From assembly GCF_004944975.1 (NCBI RefSeq), contig NZ_SPQG01000009.1:1-64000 (forward strand): a stretch of DNA of 64,000 nucleotides. Reading direction: 5' to 3'. The stretch comes from Halorhabdus amylolytica (GTDB lineage Archaea; Halobacteriota; Halobacteria; Halobacteriales; Haloarculaceae). The position numbers and the translations under genes were made by a program. The stretch's first letter is position 1. Each line of letters begins with the position of its first letter. Below are positions 17,420 to 26,181 of the stretch, in pieces. The notes below the pieces were generated by a model, which made no database searches, was not told the origin of the DNA, and saw only the letters and a program-made list of their open reading frames with translations.

Positions 17420-17605
17420 CGCACTTTTATAGTAGCAGCTTCGCCCGACTTAAATCCTTGGCATTCGTCGACGCCAGTTGTCATGTCCTCCCGGGAGATG
17501 GGGGAACGACCGGGATGAGAGTCCGTATTCATGGCCGGCGTGGGGCGGTTGCATCGGGCGTCCTGACCGGAAAGGTCTAACCCGTCGACGGAATAGCCTC
17601 GATCG

Positions 17606-18202
17606 ATGCCAGTCATCGAGTGCGATCCGTCGGCCGCCCGTGATCGCCTTCGGGACGCGGGGGTCGAGATCGAACCCGGTAACACCGATCACGAGTGCTG
17701 GCGGGCGAGTCATGCGGGTGCGACCGCTGTCGCCTACGACGGGAAGGTCGTCGTCCAGGGTGGGGATCCCGAACGCCTCGCGGGGCTGTTGTCCGACAGT
17801 GGGGGTCGCGCCCACGTTTACGTCGACGGTGCGTCCCGGGGTAATCCCGGCCCGGCGGCGATCGGCTGGGTACTCCTCACCGGTGATGGGGGTATCGTCA
17901 CCGAGGGCGGCAAGCGGATCGGGCGCACGACCAACAACCGTGCGGAGTACGAGGCGCTGATTCACGGGCTGGAACTCGCCACCGAGTACGGCTTCGATGC
18001 CGTCGAGGTCCGTAGCGATTCCGAGTTGATCGTCCGGCAGGTCCGCGGGGAATGGGATGCCAACGATCCCGATCTGCGCGAGCGACGGGTTCGTGTCCGG
18101 GAGTTGTTGACCGAGTTCGACGACTGGTCACTGGAACACGTCCCGCGGGAGGTCAACGAGCGGGCCGATCGGCTGGCCAACGAGGCGTTCGAAGATGACT
18201 GA
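17606..18202 (+). CDS. rnhA: Ribonuclease HI, archaeal type
   Basis: 198 residues. It cleaves RNA in RNA-DNA hybrids. Catalytic acidic residues are visible in order: VYVDGASRGNPGPAA, NNRAEYEAL, VRSDSELIV and ERADRLANEA. The first ~70 residues form an extra N-terminal domain, as in the Halobacterium enzyme. The stop overlaps the next gene by 8 nt, indicating co-transcription. An RNase HII gene is also present at 49377-50123. Confidence 0.94.
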   Translation: MPVIECDPSAARDRLRDAGVEIEPGNTDHECWRASHAGATAVAYDGKVVVQGGDPERLAGLLSDSGGRAHVYVDGASRGNPGPAAIGWVLLTGDGGIVTEGGKRIGRTTNNRAEYEALIHGLELATEYGFDAVEVRSDSELIVRQVRGEWDANDPDLRERRVRVRELLTEFDDWSLEHVPREVNERADRLANEAFEDD

Positions 18203-18770
18203 GCCGGACGAGAACCCGACCGCGGACGAACTCCCGGCCGACGTGATCGAGACTGTCGAACGGCTGACTCGACAGGCCCGTCGCACCGACGCCGAGTGGG
18301 CCGAACAGCACTGCAAGCGCCGCGAGAAGATCCTCGACAGGCATGGCTTCGAGGCACGCGTCCGCGAAGGGAGCGACGGGGACGTGCTCGTCTGCTATCC
18401 GGCCGAGTGGCTCGAGGACGGAGAAGTCGTCCTCGAACGGATCGAAGATCGATCGCGTGCGGTCGAACGGCCGCTGGATACGAGTGTTGCCGACTGGGAA
18501 GTCGTCGAACGGGACAACCGCAGTATCGTCGAGGCGGTCGAGGACGAACACGGCCCGATCCACGGGGCGAACGTCCGCGCGTTCGCCGACTTCATGGGTA
18601 ATCACCACGCCACCCGGATCGTCGACGCGACCGAGGAGCACGTCACGGAGTTCCTCGTGGAATACCACCCGCGAAACGCCTGGCCGAGCGACGAACAGCG
18701 AGCCGTCGTCGAGGAGTCGCTCCGTGTGGCTTTCGAAGTAGCGGGCGTCGACCGGCCGCCGATCGATTAA
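18195..18770 (+). CDS. rnhA-operon conserved haloarchaeal protein
   Basis: 191 residues, acidic and soluble. Helical segments ETVERLTRQARRTDAEWAEQ and ESLRVAFEVAGV flank a beta-rich middle (VLVCYPAEWLEDGEVVLERI). A region FADFMGNHHATRI suggests a nucleic-acid or metal contact but matches no motif I can name. Haloarchaeal rnhA genes are regularly followed by such a gene. It overlaps rnhA by 8 nt. Function unknown. Confidence 0.7.
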   Translation: MTEPDENPTADELPADVIETVERLTRQARRTDAEWAEQHCKRREKILDRHGFEARVREGSDGDVLVCYPAEWLEDGEVVLERIEDRSRAVERPLDTSVADWEVVERDNRSIVEAVEDEHGPIHGANVRAFADFMGNHHATRIVDATEEHVTEFLVEYHPRNAWPSDEQRAVVEESLRVAFEVAGVDRPPID

Positions 18771-18880
18771 TACCGGTCACTGGCGAGTGCGTTATGCGGT
18801 AGCTGGTGGGTGAAGTGATACCAGTAGCTGTTCGTGTGAGAAATACCGCCACGCGATGTGGCGAAAACGGGACGTCGATT

Positions 18881-19240
18881 CTACCGGGTCGCTTCGAGGA
18901 GTTCCTCGAAGTCCGCCGCGCGGTCCTCGGTCTGGATGATCTTCGAGAACTCCCACTCGATCTGTTCGAGAAGGACTTCGTAGCCCTTCTCGGTGAGGCC
19001 GTACTCGTTGGTCCGCTTGTCGAGTTCGCTCTTCTCTACCAGATCCATCTCGACCAGATCGTCGAGGTTGGGGTAGAGCCGCCCGTGGTTGACGTCCGAA
19101 TCGTAGTAGGTCTCAAGTTCGCGTTTGACCGCCAGGCCGTAGCGAGCCTCTTCGGCCAGGATTACCAGGATGTTCTGCTGGAAAGCGGTCAGTTCTCGTG
19201 CGATGCTCGGAGCCTCGGTTTCGCTCTGCGCCTCTGACAT
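18881..19240 (-). CDS. PadR-family winged-helix regulator
   Basis: 119 residues. LTAFQQNILVILAEEARYGLAVKRELE and HGRLYPNLDDLVEMDLVEK form the winged helix with the typical PadR Y-x-NL-LV-GLV pattern; DKRTNEYGLTEKG is the wing. A C-terminal helix probably dimerises. The start MSEAQSE at 19240 is preferred to an ATG 39 nt upstream because an inverted repeat and TATA-like element occupy that space. It is divergent from the pyrophosphatase gene. Confidence 0.85.
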   Translation of the reverse strand: MSEAQSETEAPSIARELTAFQQNILVILAEEARYGLAVKRELETYYDSDVNHGRLYPNLDDLVEMDLVEKSELDKRTNEYGLTEKGYEVLLEQIEWEFSKIIQTEDRAADFEELLEATR

Positions 19241-19249
19241 GCTTAGATG

Positions 19250-19266
19250 AATGTCATCACGACATT
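19250..19266. promoter_or_regulatory. Perfect 6-bp inverted repeat in the PadR promoter
   Basis: AATGTC-ATCAC-GACATT lies 10-26 nt upstream of the PadR-type gene start and abuts a TTTAAC box at 19264-19269, read as a TATA element on the minus strand. Its position over the core promoter suggests autorepression. Half-site length and symmetry suit a dimeric winged-helix protein. Confidence 0.45.
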
Positions 19267-19395
19267 TAACCTTTGTCAACTGTCCCGACAGTACGCGAAA
19301 TTTCTCTTCTGACAGTTTTCGTCAAGATGTCAGGTGGTTCGGCTTCGTTTCGTAACTCGAAAGGCATTTTTTCCGGCCTGCCGGAGAGGGGCGTG

Positions 19396-19929
19396 ATGAC
19401 GAACCTCTGGACCGATCTCGAGACTGGACCGAACCCACCCGAGGAGATCTACGCGGTCGTCGAGTGCCTCAAAGGCGAGCGCAACAAGTACGAGTACGAC
19501 AAGGACGTCCCCGGCGTCGTGCTCGACCGCGTCCTGCACAGCAACGTCCACTACCCCTCCGACTACGGGTTCATTCCCCAGTCCTATTACGACGACGAGG
19601 ATCCTTTCGACGTACTCGTTCTCGTCGAGGATCAGACGTTCCCCGGCTGTGTCATCGAGGCGCGTCCGGTCGCACTGATGAAGATGGACGACGACGGCGA
19701 GCAGGACGACAAGGTCATCGCCGTCCCGATCGAGGACCCCCGGTACGACCACATCGAGGATCTGGCGGATATCCCACAGCAGACGCTCGACGAAATCGAC
19801 GAGTTCTTCGCGACCTACAAGAACCTCGAAGAAGACAAGGAAGTCGAGACGCTGGGTTGGGAGGACAAGCAAGCTGCGATGGACGCCATCGAACACGCCC
19901 AGGATCTCTACGAGGAAGAGTTCGAGTAG
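19396..19929 (+). CDS. ppa: Inorganic pyrophosphatase (family I)
   Basis: 177 residues. It hydrolyses pyrophosphate from biosynthetic reactions. The metal-binding core is seen as SDYGFIPQSYYDDEDPFDVL and a following EDPRYDHIEDL, and KYEYDKD near residue 30 supplies further active-site residues. The start MTNLW at 19396 matches the usual N terminus and has a TATA-like TTTTTTCC about 25 nt upstream; an earlier in-frame ATG would add 41 non-conserved residues. Confidence 0.96.
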   Translation: MTNLWTDLETGPNPPEEIYAVVECLKGERNKYEYDKDVPGVVLDRVLHSNVHYPSDYGFIPQSYYDDEDPFDVLVLVEDQTFPGCVIEARPVALMKMDDDGEQDDKVIAVPIEDPRYDHIEDLADIPQQTLDEIDEFFATYKNLEEDKEVETLGWEDKQAAMDAIEHAQDLYEEEFE

Positions 19930-20075
19930 GATTTCCCCAGGGAGGTCGTTCGAGTGAAGCGACGGACTCGGACTGTTCGAACCACCGTCATTCTCACCGG
20001 TTATACCTGATTGTGTCCCCATGCGGTATGATTATGGGTAATTATTTGAGCGTGGCACCCGTGGCTTTGAGTGTA

Positions 20076-20189
20076 ATGGCTGCCGAACGTTCCACGGTCG
20101 GGATCGCCCATTTGACGGTCGTCCCGGAGAACTTCAAACCGAGCGAATCGGGTCCCGTCCCCGAGAACCGTCCGGACCGGGACGACTAG
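20076..20189 (+). CDS. Possible small protein, 37 aa
   Basis: A 37-codon frame starting MAAERSTVGIAHLTVVPENF and ending in a charged EN-RPDRDD tail. Codon use is like the neighbours (third-position C/G) and it lies alone in a 345-bp gap. The VGIAHLTVVPxNF string looks protein-like, but I cannot assign a family. An in-frame ATG lies further upstream. Treat as tentative. Confidence 0.35.
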   Translation: MAAERSTVGIAHLTVVPENFKPSESGPVPENRPDRDD

Positions 20190-20274
20190 ACGCGAGATTT
20201 GCCGGCGTCGCGGTGAGCCGTCGGCCTGGGCCCCTAGAAGAACCTTCTTGTGTCAGTCCCAAGTACCGCGAGGT

Positions 20275-21615
20275 ATGGGTCTGTTCGATCGGATACGCGG
20301 CGACGACGATCCACGGGTCGCCTTCATCGGTATCGACGGCGTCCCCTATAGTCTGATCGCCGACAACGAGGATCGCTTCGAAAACCTCACCGCTATCGCC
20401 GAGGAGGGCGCCGCCGGCGCCATCGACAGCATCGTCCCGCCGGAGTCTTCGGCCTGCTGGCCGTCGCTGACGACGGGCGTCAACCCCGGCCAGACGGGTG
20501 TCTACGGGTTCCAGGATCGGGAGATCGGGTCCGACGAGACGTACGTCCCGATGGGCCGGGACGTCCAGGCGACGCGATTGTGGGACCGTGTCCAGTCTGC
20601 GGGTCGGGACGCGACCGTAATGAACGTCCCCGTCACGTTCCCGCCCCAGCGCGACGTCCAGCGGATGGTCTCGGGCTTTCTCTCACCCGGCGTCGAAAAG
20701 GCGGCGTATCCGGACGAACTCCGTGATACCCTCGAGGAGTTGGACTACCGGATCGACGTCAATGCGAAACTCGGTCACGACGACGACAAGACTGACTTCC
20801 TGGAAGATGCCCACAGGACGATCGAGAAGCGTTTCGAGGCCTTCCAGCGGTACGTCGAGACCGACGACTGGGACCTCTTTTTCGGCGTCTTCATGACGAC
20901 CGACCGGGTCAATCACTTCCTGTTCGAGGACTACGAGACCGAGGGGGAGTACGAAGAGGAGTTCCTCGAGTTCTACGAGCAGGTCGACGAGTACATCGGC
21001 CGCCTGCGCGAGCAGTTACCCGACGACGTGACGCTGATCGTCGCGAGCGATCACGGGTTCACCACACTCGAACACGAGGTCCACTGCAACGAGTGGCTCC
21101 GGGAGGAGGGCTGGCTCGAGTTCGACGCCGAGGAACCCGAGGAACTGGCCGACATAGACGAGTCGACGAAGGCCTACTCGCTGATCCCGGGTCGATTCTA
21201 CGTCAATCTGGAGGATCGGGAGGCCAACGGTGGCGTCCCGGAGGAGAAGTACGACGAGGTCCGTGACGAACTCAAGGCGAAACTGGAGGCCTGGGAAGGG
21301 CCTGACGGGACGCCAGTCGCCGAACGAGTCGTCACCAGAGAAGAGGCGTTCCGCGGCGACCACTCCGACATCGCGCCCGATCTGGTCGTGATCCCGAACC
21401 ACGGCTTCGACCTGAAGGCGGGGTTCAAGGGGAACGAGGATATCTTCGATGTCGGGCCCCGAAACGGGATGCACAGTTTCGACAACGCCTGTCTGTTCGT
21501 CGACGACGACGCTCGGATCGACGACGTCGATCTGTACGACATCGCGCCCACGATCCTCTCGCTGATGGACGTCGAGTACGATCGGGCGGACTTCGACGGC
21601 GCGAGTCTCGTGTGA
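20275..21615 (+). CDS. Alkaline-phosphatase-superfamily phosphodiesterase/nucleotide pyrophosphatase
   Basis: 446 residues. The first metal Asp is in FIGIDGVPYSL and the nucleophile region is SSACWPSLTTGVNPGQTGVY. ASDHGFTTLEHEVHCNEWL carries the Asp-His pair, and RNGMHSFDNA plus LYDIAPTILSLMDV are the C-terminal signatures. These fit the type I phosphodiesterase / nucleotide pyrophosphatase family; the substrate is unknown. There is no signal peptide, so it acts in the cytoplasm. The start at 20275 begins the common MGLFDRI leader; a TATA-like CTAGAAGAA lies ~40 nt before. Confidence 0.88.
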   Translation: MGLFDRIRGDDDPRVAFIGIDGVPYSLIADNEDRFENLTAIAEEGAAGAIDSIVPPESSACWPSLTTGVNPGQTGVYGFQDREIGSDETYVPMGRDVQATRLWDRVQSAGRDATVMNVPVTFPPQRDVQRMVSGFLSPGVEKAAYPDELRDTLEELDYRIDVNAKLGHDDDKTDFLEDAHRTIEKRFEAFQRYVETDDWDLFFGVFMTTDRVNHFLFEDYETEGEYEEEFLEFYEQVDEYIGRLREQLPDDVTLIVASDHGFTTLEHEVHCNEWLREEGWLEFDAEEPEELADIDESTKAYSLIPGRFYVNLEDREANGGVPEEKYDEVRDELKAKLEAWEGPDGTPVAERVVTREEAFRGDHSDIAPDLVVIPNHGFDLKAGFKGNEDIFDVGPRNGMHSFDNACLFVDDDARIDDVDLYDIAPTILSLMDVEYDRADFDGASLV

Positions 21616-21725
21616 ACGGGTGGGCTTTCGCCTTGCTACCGCCGTAATTATCACTCGCGGGCCGCAACGGGATCGCGGTATCGGGGGGGCAGTTTTTTGC
21701 AGTGAGACTCCCTACCGGGGGGCAG

Positions 21726-22310
21726 ATGGAGATCGATCTGGACCCGGAGACGGTCGACGCGCTGGCGGCGGAAGCCGACGAGCGTGGGTTCGAGTCGCCG
21801 GAGGCCTACGCCAGCTGGTTGCTGGAACACCGCGAGTCGATCCTCCGGCCGCCGGGCGAACAGCTGGCAGCCCGCCTCGAACGCGTCGAGGGACAGCTAC
21901 AGCGTCTCCGTCGGACACTCGAGGACGGGTTCGCGACGGAGATCACCGTCGAGTCCGGCGCCGGCGGCCTGCCGGACGCGAGTGCGGAGGGCGAGTGGTT
22001 CGACGAGAACCGTGCGTCGGGCGAAGGGGGCAAACAGGCATCCGCTGACGAGTTCGGTGAGGGGTCCGCTGACGATATCGAGGATTCCGCTCCGGCGGAT
22101 AGCGTCTCGGAGTTCGCCTATTCTGATTCCCTGGAACCACCGGCCGAGGACGCGCCGCCGGAACCGCCGATCGAGGGGGAGTCAGCGGACGCGGCCGACG
22201 ATGACGAAATCGCCGAGGCGCTCGCGGAGGTCGAACTCGAAGACGAGAACGAAGACGTGGCCGACGACACGAGCGAGGACGACGGGAGCGACAGCGAACC
22301 CGACACGTGA
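21726..22310 (+). CDS. Acidic protein with short helical N-terminal domain and long disordered tail
   Basis: 194 residues. Residues 1-62 look like a ribbon-helix-helix-type or coiled-coil domain (DLDPETVDALAAEADERGF, then EQLAARLERVEGQLQRLRRT). The remaining two thirds are extremely Glu/Asp/Ala-rich and of low complexity, ending in repeated DED-type residues. I do not recognise a function. It ends 7 nt before the convergent cetZ stop. Confidence 0.6.
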   Translation: MEIDLDPETVDALAAEADERGFESPEAYASWLLEHRESILRPPGEQLAARLERVEGQLQRLRRTLEDGFATEITVESGAGGLPDASAEGEWFDENRASGEGGKQASADEFGEGSADDIEDSAPADSVSEFAYSDSLEPPAEDAPPEPPIEGESADAADDDEIAEALAEVELEDENEDVADDTSEDDGSDSEPDT

Positions 22311-22317
22311 GTGTCGA

Positions 22318-23391
22318 TCAGAAGAGATCCTCGAGTTCCTCGTTGCGGAAGTCCGTCGTCTCCCGGGGTTTCTCGGCTTCCTTTGCGGCCTCGGCCGCCC
22401 GGTCCATGAACTCCTGAACCCGCTGTGAACGCTCGACGCCCCCGAGCAACACGAGTGCGGCTAGCCGGTCAGTCTCCAGCGGGAAGTCCCCGCCCCGTAC
22501 CTCGAGGCTGCCGGTTTCGTCTTCGACCCATCGACGTGCCCGCTCGACGCCCTTCCGGGAGATGCGACTGGGTTCGCCCGCGATAACGAGCAACGCCGTC
22601 TCGGCTTTGACCGCATTGGGCAGACTCGTTCCCGTCAGCAGAGCTTTGCGCGCCAGACTCGTGATCGTGTTTACGTTGTCACTCCCGTCGGTGCTCGCCT
22701 CGGCGCTGGCATAGCCAACTGCAGCGATTCCGCCGGGGTTCAGCGTGTTGATGATCTCGCTGGAGTCGACGACACTCTCGCCGACTCCCTCGACGGCCTC
22801 CCCTGAGGCGAGCAACAGCCCCACGCGCTGGGCGATTTGGTCGTTGATCGTCTCGAAACCTTCTCCGATACTCTCCTCGGAACTCTTCCAGGCGTCGTTG
22901 TCGATCAACAACGTTGCATCGGCTTCCCGCGCGACGGTCTTCAGCGATCGCCCGGCGTTGGCCTGATAGATTGCTCCTTCGCCCCGGCCCGGAAGGACGC
23001 CGAGGACGTAGACTGGAACGTCGTAGATGCGTTTGAGTTCCTTCGCCAGCACCGGCGCGCCGCCACTGCCCGTACCGCCGCCCAGTCCGGCGACGACAAC
23101 GAGTGCCTCGGCCCGAGAGGTGACCCGTCCGTCCAATCCGTCGAACACCTCCTCGCTCTCGGCCTGCATGATTTCGGCGCCGAGTTCGTTGTCGCCGCCG
23201 ACGCCGTGGCCCTTCACGCGGTCCTGCCCGATCAACATCGTGTCGATGTCGAGTGACTGCAGATCCGCTCTGGCCGTGTTGATGGCCATCGCGTCCTGGA
23301 CGGCACCGAACTCCTGTTCGTAATCGTGGGTTGCGAGCGCCTGGGCGATCTTTCCCCCGGCCTGCCCGAGACCAATCAGGACGACCTTCAT
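22318..23391 (-). CDS. cetZ: CetZ tubulin-like GTPase
   Basis: 357 residues. CetZ proteins form GTP-dependent filaments that control haloarchaeal cell shape. The N terminus MKVVLIGLGQAGGKIAQAL is the nucleotide fold, and the tubulin/FtsZ signature GLGGGTGSGGAPVLA is intact, followed by a conserved LPGRGEGAIYQANA and the T7 region TLNPGGIAAVGYA. The C-terminal tail RNEELEDLF is the short conserved peptide of the family. The start at 23391 skips 10 upstream codons that are not conserved. Which CetZ class it is cannot be decided here. Confidence 0.93.
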   Translation of the reverse strand: MKVVLIGLGQAGGKIAQALATHDYEQEFGAVQDAMAINTARADLQSLDIDTMLIGQDRVKGHGVGGDNELGAEIMQAESEEVFDGLDGRVTSRAEALVVVAGLGGGTGSGGAPVLAKELKRIYDVPVYVLGVLPGRGEGAIYQANAGRSLKTVAREADATLLIDNDAWKSSEESIGEGFETINDQIAQRVGLLLASGEAVEGVGESVVDSSEIINTLNPGGIAAVGYASAEASTDGSDNVNTITSLARKALLTGTSLPNAVKAETALLVIAGEPSRISRKGVERARRWVEDETGSLEVRGGDFPLETDRLAALVLLGGVERSQRVQEFMDRAAEAAKEAEKPRETTDFRNEELEDLF

Positions 23392-23580
23392 AGGAATACG
23401 GTCGTGATAGCTCGTCTTCAATCCTGGGTATGGATTGCAGGGTCAGTATCTCTCCTTCGACGTCCGTTCGATCTCAGAGCTGACCGTCCGGACTATTGCC
23501 GTGAGGTCCAGTATCCATCCTTCGGAAATCCGCGCATCGCCGTTCACCCCGGAACCGGCCGGCCGGCGATCGAGGGGCAG

Positions 23581-24030
23581 TCAGACCCCACCAAGGACCC
23601 TTTCGAGTGCGTCGATCGCCCCGGGGATTCGATCCGCAACCGGTGGAGATAATCCCTCGCCCAACCCCGTCTCAACCGGCTGGATACCGACAACGCGGAC
23701 TGTCGGAGAGGTCTCCCTCAGCCGTTCGGCCATCGCGAGGAGTTCGAACGCGTCGGTCCCGTGACTCGCCCGCCGATCGCGGGTCCCGTCTGCGTCCGTC
23801 GGATCGAACACCACGACCTCGCCAGGGTCGCCGCCGAAATCGACGGCGTCGACGATCACGATGGCCTCGTAGTCCACGACGACGTGCACCAGGTCGAACC
23901 CCGCGTCCCCGAGGTCGAGGCAGTCAGCCCGGAGGTCACGGTCACGTAACCGCGCGACCAGCGCCGGGCCGACGCCGTCGTCACGACGGTAGGGATTCCC
24001 CAGTGCGACGACGGCCAGTTCGGCGGTCAT
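23581..24030 (-). CDS. Hydrogenase maturation protease
   Basis: 149 residues of the HyaD/HycI fold. The N terminus LAVVALGNPYRRDDGVG contains the GNP...DDG motif that binds nickel, and VDAVDFGGDPGEVVVF plus SHGTDAFELL carry the later Asp/His. It should clip the C-terminal peptide of the hydrogenase large subunit after nickel insertion. It starts 34 nt after the large-subunit stop on the same strand, and that subunit indeed keeps an 11-residue tail after its last metal ligand. Confidence 0.9.
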   Translation of the reverse strand: MTAELAVVALGNPYRRDDGVGPALVARLRDRDLRADCLDLGDAGFDLVHVVVDYEAIVIVDAVDFGGDPGEVVVFDPTDADGTRDRRASHGTDAFELLAMAERLRETSPTVRVVGIQPVETGLGEGLSPPVADRIPGAIDALERVLGGV

Positions 24031-24064
24031 GTTCGATCCGGTCACCTGTCGACGGAGCCTCCGA

Positions 24065-25384
24065 TCATCTCTCCTCACCGACGAACTCCACGTCGAGGTA
24101 GTGCGTCGAACAGGAGATACAGGGGTCGTAGGCCCGCACGAGCATTTCCAGGGTGTGTTCGATCTCCTCGGCGTCCCGATCGACGATCGTCGGCACCAAC
24201 GTTTCCATGTCGCGCTGGATGTTGCCGTGGTTCTGGTTGGTCGGAATGACGCAGTTGGCCGCGGTCACTTTGCCCGCCTCATCGTAGTCGTACTCGTGAA
24301 AGAGCACACCACGGGGTACCTCGATGGCACCGATTCCCGATCCGGCAGTCGGATCGATCTCGGGGACGCGATAGTCCGACTGGGGGGCGAGCCCGTCGGC
24401 AAGCAACGCCTCGATCAGCCGGACAGACTCGGCGAGCAGGTGGGCCACCTCGACGAGCTGGGCGACGTTGTTCAGATAGGGATTGTGGACAGGCGCGGCC
24501 AGGCCGAAGCGATCGGCAATCTCCGTCGCTCGTGGGGCAAGTTGCTCGGCGTTGTTGTTGAAGCGAGCGAGCGCGCCGACCATGTACGAATCGCGTTCGT
24601 GACGGGCGAACTTGGCCGTCGAATGGTCGACGACATACTCGTTGGCGACGTCGCGGTAGTCGGAAACGGGGATCTCGCCCACGTCCGAGGAATAGATGGA
24701 TCCTTCGGCGAAGGCGTACTCCTCGGGATGGGTGAGCGAGATGTACTCGGTCTCCCGTTCGAAGTCGGGGAGTTCGTCGGCCAGTACCGCGAGCAGGTCG
24801 GCGAGTTCCGCGACCGCGTCCCAGCTGTTGAGGAGTCGATCGAGCAGTTCTTCGAGTTTGCTCTCCTCGGGAAGCTGGGAGAACCCACCGGCGAGCAACC
24901 GCTGGGCGTGAACTGACCGACCGGTGACGACTTCGGTCAGCTCGTTGCCCAGTCGGTGGAGGTCGATCACGGTCTCCAGTTCGTCAGGGTGGGTATCGGC
25001 CAGCGGCAGGACGGACTTCTCGCCGACCAGATCCGGCAGCGCGAGGTAGCCCAGATGCAAGACGTGACTCTGGAGGGTCTCGCCGTAGAGCGCGAGCTTA
25101 CGCAGTCGCCGATCCTGCTCGGAGACAGCGACTCCCATGGCGGCCTCGGTCGCCTGCAACGACGCGATGGTGTGGCTGACCGAACAGATGGCACAGATCC
25201 GCGAGGTGACGTGGTGGGCTTCCCTGAACGACCGGCCGACGAGCATCGACTCGAAGTACCGTGGTGACTCGACGACGTGCCATTCACAGGTCTCTACGTC
25301 GCCCTCGGCGACGTTGACGACGATCGAGCCGTGCCCCTCGACGCGCGTGACGAGGTCTCCCTCGACGTCGACGGTGTGGCTCAT
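24065..25384 (-). CDS. [NiFe] hydrogenase large (catalytic) subunit, group 3 cytosolic type
   Basis: 439 residues. The NiFe(CN)2CO site ligands are present: Cys64 and Cys67 in RICAICSVSH near the N terminus, and Cys422 and Cys425 in DPCISCSTH with His428, near the C terminus. TRVEGHGSIVV is the conserved Mg-site Glu region. Overall length (~440) and the operon of four subunits fit group 3b NADP-linked (sulf)hydrogenases. Eleven residues follow His428, the expected protease-removed tail. The ATG at 25384 overlaps the small-subunit stop by 4 nt. A longer upstream frame is a shadow. Confidence 0.93.
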   Translation of the reverse strand: MSHTVDVEGDLVTRVEGHGSIVVNVAEGDVETCEWHVVESPRYFESMLVGRSFREAHHVTSRICAICSVSHTIASLQATEAAMGVAVSEQDRRLRKLALYGETLQSHVLHLGYLALPDLVGEKSVLPLADTHPDELETVIDLHRLGNELTEVVTGRSVHAQRLLAGGFSQLPEESKLEELLDRLLNSWDAVAELADLLAVLADELPDFERETEYISLTHPEEYAFAEGSIYSSDVGEIPVSDYRDVANEYVVDHSTAKFARHERDSYMVGALARFNNNAEQLAPRATEIADRFGLAAPVHNPYLNNVAQLVEVAHLLAESVRLIEALLADGLAPQSDYRVPEIDPTAGSGIGAIEVPRGVLFHEYDYDEAGKVTAANCVIPTNQNHGNIQRDMETLVPTIVDRDAEEIEHTLEMLVRAYDPCISCSTHYLDVEFVGEER

Positions 25385-26181
25385 CGGTTCCCTCCATCGG
25401 CGACGGCTCGTGAATCCCGTTGCCAGTTCCAGTACAGTTGATACTCCTCGATGATTTCCTCGGTAGTCAGTCCGTGGTCCTCGAGAACGTCCGTGTAGGC
25501 GCCCTCGTTGGGATCGTCGACCATGCCCCGACAGCCCCAGCAGTGGGTGCCCGCCGAGACACAGGTCGCCGAACAGCCGCCGCGCGTGATCGGTCCGAGA
25601 CAAGTCTCGCCGCGCTCGAACGCACAGGTGTTCTCCTCGAACTTGCACTCTACGCAGACGGGATAGTTGGGGATCGACGGCTCGGCACCGTTGACCAGCG
25701 CCGTGACGGCCCCGACGAACTCCTCGCGATCGATCGGACAACCCGGGATCTCGTAGTCGACCTCGATGACGTCGTCGATCGGCCGGGCGATCGGATAGGA
25801 CGTGATCGAATCGCTATCCTCGCCGTACACCCGCTCCTTGACGGTCTCGAATTCCTGGTCGTTTCGTAGGGCGTTGATCCCCGCGAAGGCGGCACACGAG
25901 CCAAGCGCGACCACGATGTCGGCGTTCTCGCGGATCCGGGTCAGCCGGCGTTCGTCGTGGGCCGTCGCGACGCCGCCCTCGACGAAGGCGATCTCGTAGT
26001 CGTCTCCGTGCTCGGTCATCGCCTCGCGGAAACTGACGACCTCGACGACCTCGACGAGGTCGAGCAGACGGTCTTCGAGATTGATCACCTGCAACTGATC
26101 GCCCTCACACCCCGTGAAGTCGAAGAAGGCGACGCGCGGTCGTCGCCCGTCGCTGACCGATGGCGCGCTCGCGTCGCTCAT
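25381..26181 (-). CDS. [NiFe] hydrogenase small (electron-transfer) subunit
   Basis: 266 residues, no Tat signal, so cytosolic. Proximal-cluster positions are Cys25 in FTGCEGDQLQ, Cys96 in ALGSCAAFA and Cys148 in EIPGCPID. The fourth position, normally Cys three residues after Cys25, is Asp28. Eight further cysteines (176, 179, 186, 194, 203, 207, 214, 217) in PVCVECK, CLGPITRGGC and CWGCRG would hold two more 4Fe-4S clusters as in group 3b enzymes. It overlaps both neighbouring subunit genes by 4 nt. Confidence 0.92.
   Translation of the reverse strand: MSDASAPSVSDGRRPRVAFFDFTGCEGDQLQVINLEDRLLDLVEVVEVVSFREAMTEHGDDYEIAFVEGGVATAHDERRLTRIRENADIVVALGSCAAFAGINALRNDQEFETVKERVYGEDSDSITSYPIARPIDDVIEVDYEIPGCPIDREEFVGAVTALVNGAEPSIPNYPVCVECKFEENTCAFERGETCLGPITRGGCSATCVSAGTHCWGCRGMVDDPNEGAYTDVLEDHGLTTEEIIEEYQLYWNWQRDSRAVADGGNR

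Noticed and set aside
25385-25741. Upstream extension of the hydrogenase large subunit to 558 residues
   Set aside because: It lies wholly inside the small-subunit gene in another frame and lacks conserved features; the 4-nt overlap start at 25384 fits the operon.
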